The position numbers were made by a program, and so were the translations under genes. From the NCBI GenBank assembly GCA_023433835.1, contig JAEYTW010000282.1:1-14194 (forward strand): a stretch of 14,194 nt of DNA. Reading direction: 5' to 3'. This DNA is from Pseudomonadota bacterium. GTDB lineage: Bacteria; Pseudomonadota; Alphaproteobacteria; Ferrovibrionales; Ferrovibrionaceae. Numbering within the stretch: position 1 is the first letter of the stretch; each line of letters begins with the position of its first letter. Below the pieces are notes generated by a model. It had not been told where the DNA came from. It was given only the letters and a program-made list of their open reading frames with translations, and did not search any database. Of this stretch, positions 12,032-14,194 are shown in pieces.

Positions 12032-14145
12032 AGACCCGCATCCTTGCCGCCTGCGCGCTCGCGCTGGCGCCGGACGTCGCCTGGGGCCAGGCCGAGCCGC
12101 AGACGCTGAACGAGATCGTCGTCACCGCCTCAGGGAGGCCCGAACCGCTGTCGCAGGTAGCCTCGACCATCCAGGTCATCACCGAGGATCGCATCCGCAA
12201 TTCGTCGGCCCAGTCGGTCGCCGGCATCCTGGCCGAGAACGCGGTCGGCTTCTTCAACGAATGGTCGCCGGCCCAGACCGCCTTCAACATCCGCGGCGGC
12301 GCGACCGACGGCCAGGGTCGCGATTTCCGCAGCCAGGTGCTGGTGCTGATGAACGGCCGCCGCGCCGGCACGGCCAACCTGCAGAAGCTGTCGCCGTGGG
12401 ATGTCTCCCGCATCGAGATCGTGCGCGGCCCGGCCTCGGTGGTCTATGGCAGCCAGGCGATGGGCGGCGTCATCAACATCATCACCCGCAATGGCCAGAA
12501 CACCGCCGGCAGCTCGCTGATGGGCCAGGCCGGATCCTGGTCGCTGGCCCAGGCCGTCGGTTCGACCGCGGGCAAGGCCGACGGCGTCGACTGGTATGCC
12601 GGCGCCAATGACGGCCGCCGTGGCGACATCTCGTCGCCGTCGGGCAAGGAAACCAATACCGGCTGGAGCCGCCATGGCGGGCTGGCCGCGCTGGGCGTGC
12701 AGCTGGGCGAGAACAACCGCGTCGACGTCACCGCGCGCTCGGACGGCATCTACGATGCCGGCTTCCGCGGCTCGCAGTGGGACTACAACAACAAGGATAC
12801 CCGCTACAACCAGTCGCTCGAAATGGTGTGGTCGGGCACCACGCCGACCGGCTGGCTCAACTGGTCGGCGCAAGCCTATGCCTTCAACGACGTCGACGAT
12901 TTCCACTGGGGGTCGGAACGCCTGCGGACCGGCGCGCCTGGCTACGGCTGGGATCACAACAAGCGCAACCTGCAGGCCGTCGGCGTGCGGTTGCTGCCGG
13001 AATTCCATCCCACCCGGTCGACCGACATCCTGGTCGGCCTCGATGCCGAGCAGGCCAAGCTGCGGTCGAACCGCCTGCGCGTCCCCATGCCGGGTGCGGC
13101 CAATACCCAGGTCGCGCCCTACGACAACAATGAAAACAACGACTCGCTCGGCCTCTACGGCGAGGCGGTGCAGCGCCTGTTCGACGACAGGCTCACCTTG
13201 CGCGGCGGGTTGCGCTGGTCCTACGGCCGCCAGTCGCTGGAAGCCACGCCCTACCAGCCGCTGCTGATTTCCAATACCCAGAGCTACAACAAGGCGACCT
13301 ATTCGGCCGGCGCCGCCTACCAGGCACTGTCCTGGCTGAAGCTGCGCGGCGGCATCGCCTCGGGGTTCCGCGCGCCGACCGGTGCCGAGCTCGGCTCCGA
13401 CTTCACCGCCGTCGGCGGCAGCCAGACCCTCGGCAATCCGGCCCTCAAGCCGGAAAGCAACGTCCAGCAGGAAATCGGCGCGACAGCCGCGATCGAGACG
13501 GCCTTCGTCGACCTCGCCTTGTTCCAGAACCGGATCAGCGACCGCATCACCACCCGGGCCCTGACCTCGACGCGCAGCCAGTACGTCAACGCCTCGGGCG
13601 ACCTGACCGTGCGCGGGCTCGAGCTGCAAAGCGAGTGGGATGCCGGCCGCCAGTTCGGCCTGACCCCCACCTTACGCTTCTTCGGCAACGCGTCGTGGAA
13701 TTTCGACATGACCGACGACGGCTGGGACCGCAACGCCACCGGCCCCTATCGCTCCAAGCCGCAGCGCATGTATGAATACCAGGCCGCGATCGGCGGCGTG
13801 GTCGGCCTGCGCGACATCTTCGACCTCTGGGTCTTCAACATCCTGCGCGGTCCGGTCTATTACGATACCGAGGAAGCCTTGCTGATTCCCCAGGGCGAGC
13901 CCGGCGACCGCTACGTCCATCGCAAGGGCGCGTTCTGGATCACCAACCTGCGGCTCAACACCTACCCGACCAAGGGCGTCACCTTGTTCGGCGCGATCAA
14001 CAACCTGTTCGACGTCAACGACCATCCCCTGTTCATCGCCACCGACAAGCAGCCCTATATCTCCAACCCCGCCTCGTCGAACGGCGGGCGCGGCAACAGC
14101 CTGGGCGGCCGCGAATTCATCGTCGGCCTGCAGGTCAAGTTCTGA
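12028..14145 (+). CDS. TonB-dependent outer-membrane receptor
   Basis: This 705-residue outer-membrane transporter driven by TonB-ExbBD has a signal peptide (MKTRILAACALALAPDVAWG, cleavage near 20-23) and a TonB box within LNEIVVTASG (27-36). The plug (about 37-150) includes VITEDRIRNSSAQSVAGIL, FNIRGG, VLVLMNGRR, WDVSRIEIVRGPASVVYGSQ and MGGVINIITRNG. The beta-barrel follows, with FRAPTGAELG and the late block FGAINNLFDVND, and the chain ends in LQVKF with the terminal Phe recognised by the Bam machinery. The upstream cobalamin riboswitch argues for a corrinoid (BtuB-like) ligand, while the Zur-like box would argue for zinc or a metal complex (ZnuD-like). No His-rich loop, frequent in ZnuD, is visible, and the chain is longer than E. 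coli BtuB. Translation is coupled to the methyltransferase by a four-base overlap. Confidence 0.92.
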   Translation: MKTRILAACALALAPDVAWGQAEPQTLNEIVVTASGRPEPLSQVASTIQVITEDRIRNSSAQSVAGILAENAVGFFNEWSPAQTAFNIRGGATDGQGRDFRSQVLVLMNGRRAGTANLQKLSPWDVSRIEIVRGPASVVYGSQAMGGVINIITRNGQNTAGSSLMGQAGSWSLAQAVGSTAGKADGVDWYAGANDGRRGDISSPSGKETNTGWSRHGGLAALGVQLGENNRVDVTARSDGIYDAGFRGSQWDYNNKDTRYNQSLEMVWSGTTPTGWLNWSAQAYAFNDVDDFHWGSERLRTGAPGYGWDHNKRNLQAVGVRLLPEFHPTRSTDILVGLDAEQAKLRSNRLRVPMPGAANTQVAPYDNNENNDSLGLYGEAVQRLFDDRLTLRGGLRWSYGRQSLEATPYQPLLISNTQSYNKATYSAGAAYQALSWLKLRGGIASGFRAPTGAELGSDFTAVGGSQTLGNPALKPESNVQQEIGATAAIETAFVDLALFQNRISDRITTRALTSTRSQYVNASGDLTVRGLELQSEWDAGRQFGLTPTLRFFGNASWNFDMTDDGWDRNATGPYRSKPQRMYEYQAAIGGVVGLRDIFDLWVFNILRGPVYYDTEEALLIPQGEPGDRYVHRKGAFWITNLRLNTYPTKGVTLFGAINNLFDVNDHPLFIATDKQPYISNPASSNGGRGNSLGGREFIVGLQVKF

Positions 14146-14164
14146 CGTGAAGGGCCCCATGCGT

Positions 14165-14190
14165 CATGCCGGCGAAGGCCGGGATCCAGG
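14165..14190. repeat. REP-like intergenic dyad (CATGCCGGCGAAGGCCGGGATCC type)
   Basis: The sequence CATGCCGGCGAAGGCCGG continuing into GATCCAGG matches a dyad found dispersed between genes in many alphaproteobacterial genomes. CCGGC-GAAG-GCCGG (14169-14182) forms a hairpin. It starts 20 bases after the receptor stop and may act in transcript termination or mRNA protection. It is the only clear copy in the window. Confidence 0.6.
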
Positions 14191-14194
14191 GCAA

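Noticed and set aside
12130..13629. Minus-strand frame of 499 codons opposite the TonB receptor
   Set aside because: It is Val/Gly/Arg-rich without recognisable motifs, while the plus strand encodes a complete receptor.
1..14194. tRNA, rRNA, CRISPR array, insertion sequence or prophage
   Set aside because: I saw no cloverleaf with a GGTTCGAATCC-like arm, no regularly spaced repeats, and no transposase or integrase motifs.

Overview
The window is high-GC DNA with dense, overlapping reading frames, as in a free-living alphaproteobacterium (Rhodospirillales/Rhizobiales-like). Supporting signs are a five-gene branched-chain-amino-acid-type ABC operon next to aromatic-catabolism-type enzymes, a cobalamin riboswitch ahead of a TonB receptor, and an alphaproteobacterial-style GTCATGCCGGCGAAGGCCGG intergenic dyad at the right edge. 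The genus cannot be fixed from this sequence.

Left part (1-1848, + strand, visibly less GC-extreme than the rest): the 3' end of an unrecognised gene, a secreted protein with a glycine-rich membrane-like stretch, and a small lipoprotein. None has a function I can name.

Middle (about 1850-9366, - strand): one long operon read right to left. It encodes an FAD-dependent aromatic-type monooxygenase, an NTF2/SnoaL-like protein, a periplasmic substrate-binding protein, two permeases (LivH, LivM) and two ATPases (LivG, LivF). Most junctions are 1-4 base overlaps. The end of the operon is decayed. A 27-codon stub of a fumarylacetoacetate-hydrolase-type gene is followed by a multiply frameshifted AmpC/EstB-type serine hydrolase pseudogene that has lost its catalytic SxxK region. 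A MarR-family regulator (9503-10027) is divergent from the operon, followed by a single-domain vicinal-oxygen-chelate (extradiol dioxygenase/glyoxalase-like) gene (10119-10715). Near-identical perfect palindromes (core AAAGTAA-N2-TTACTTT) lie in the promoters of both the monooxygenase operon and the VOC gene, and a degenerate third copy lies before marR. The likely reading is a MarR-controlled import-and-oxidation module for an aromatic or related acid, now missing its last hydrolytic steps at this locus.

Right part (10716-14194, + strand): a sigma70-like promoter runs directly into a cobalamin riboswitch with a recognisable B12 box and a closing P1 helix. A roughly 200-base leader follows, then a second promoter-like element whose -10 lies inside a near-perfect 20-base palindrome of the Zur (zinc repressor) type. 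Next come a class I SAM-dependent methyltransferase and a TonB-dependent outer-membrane receptor, joined by an ATGA overlap. The arrangement suggests that a corrinoid-responsive long transcript and a metal-responsive short transcript feed the same methyltransferase-receptor pair. This is the most unusual part of the window.
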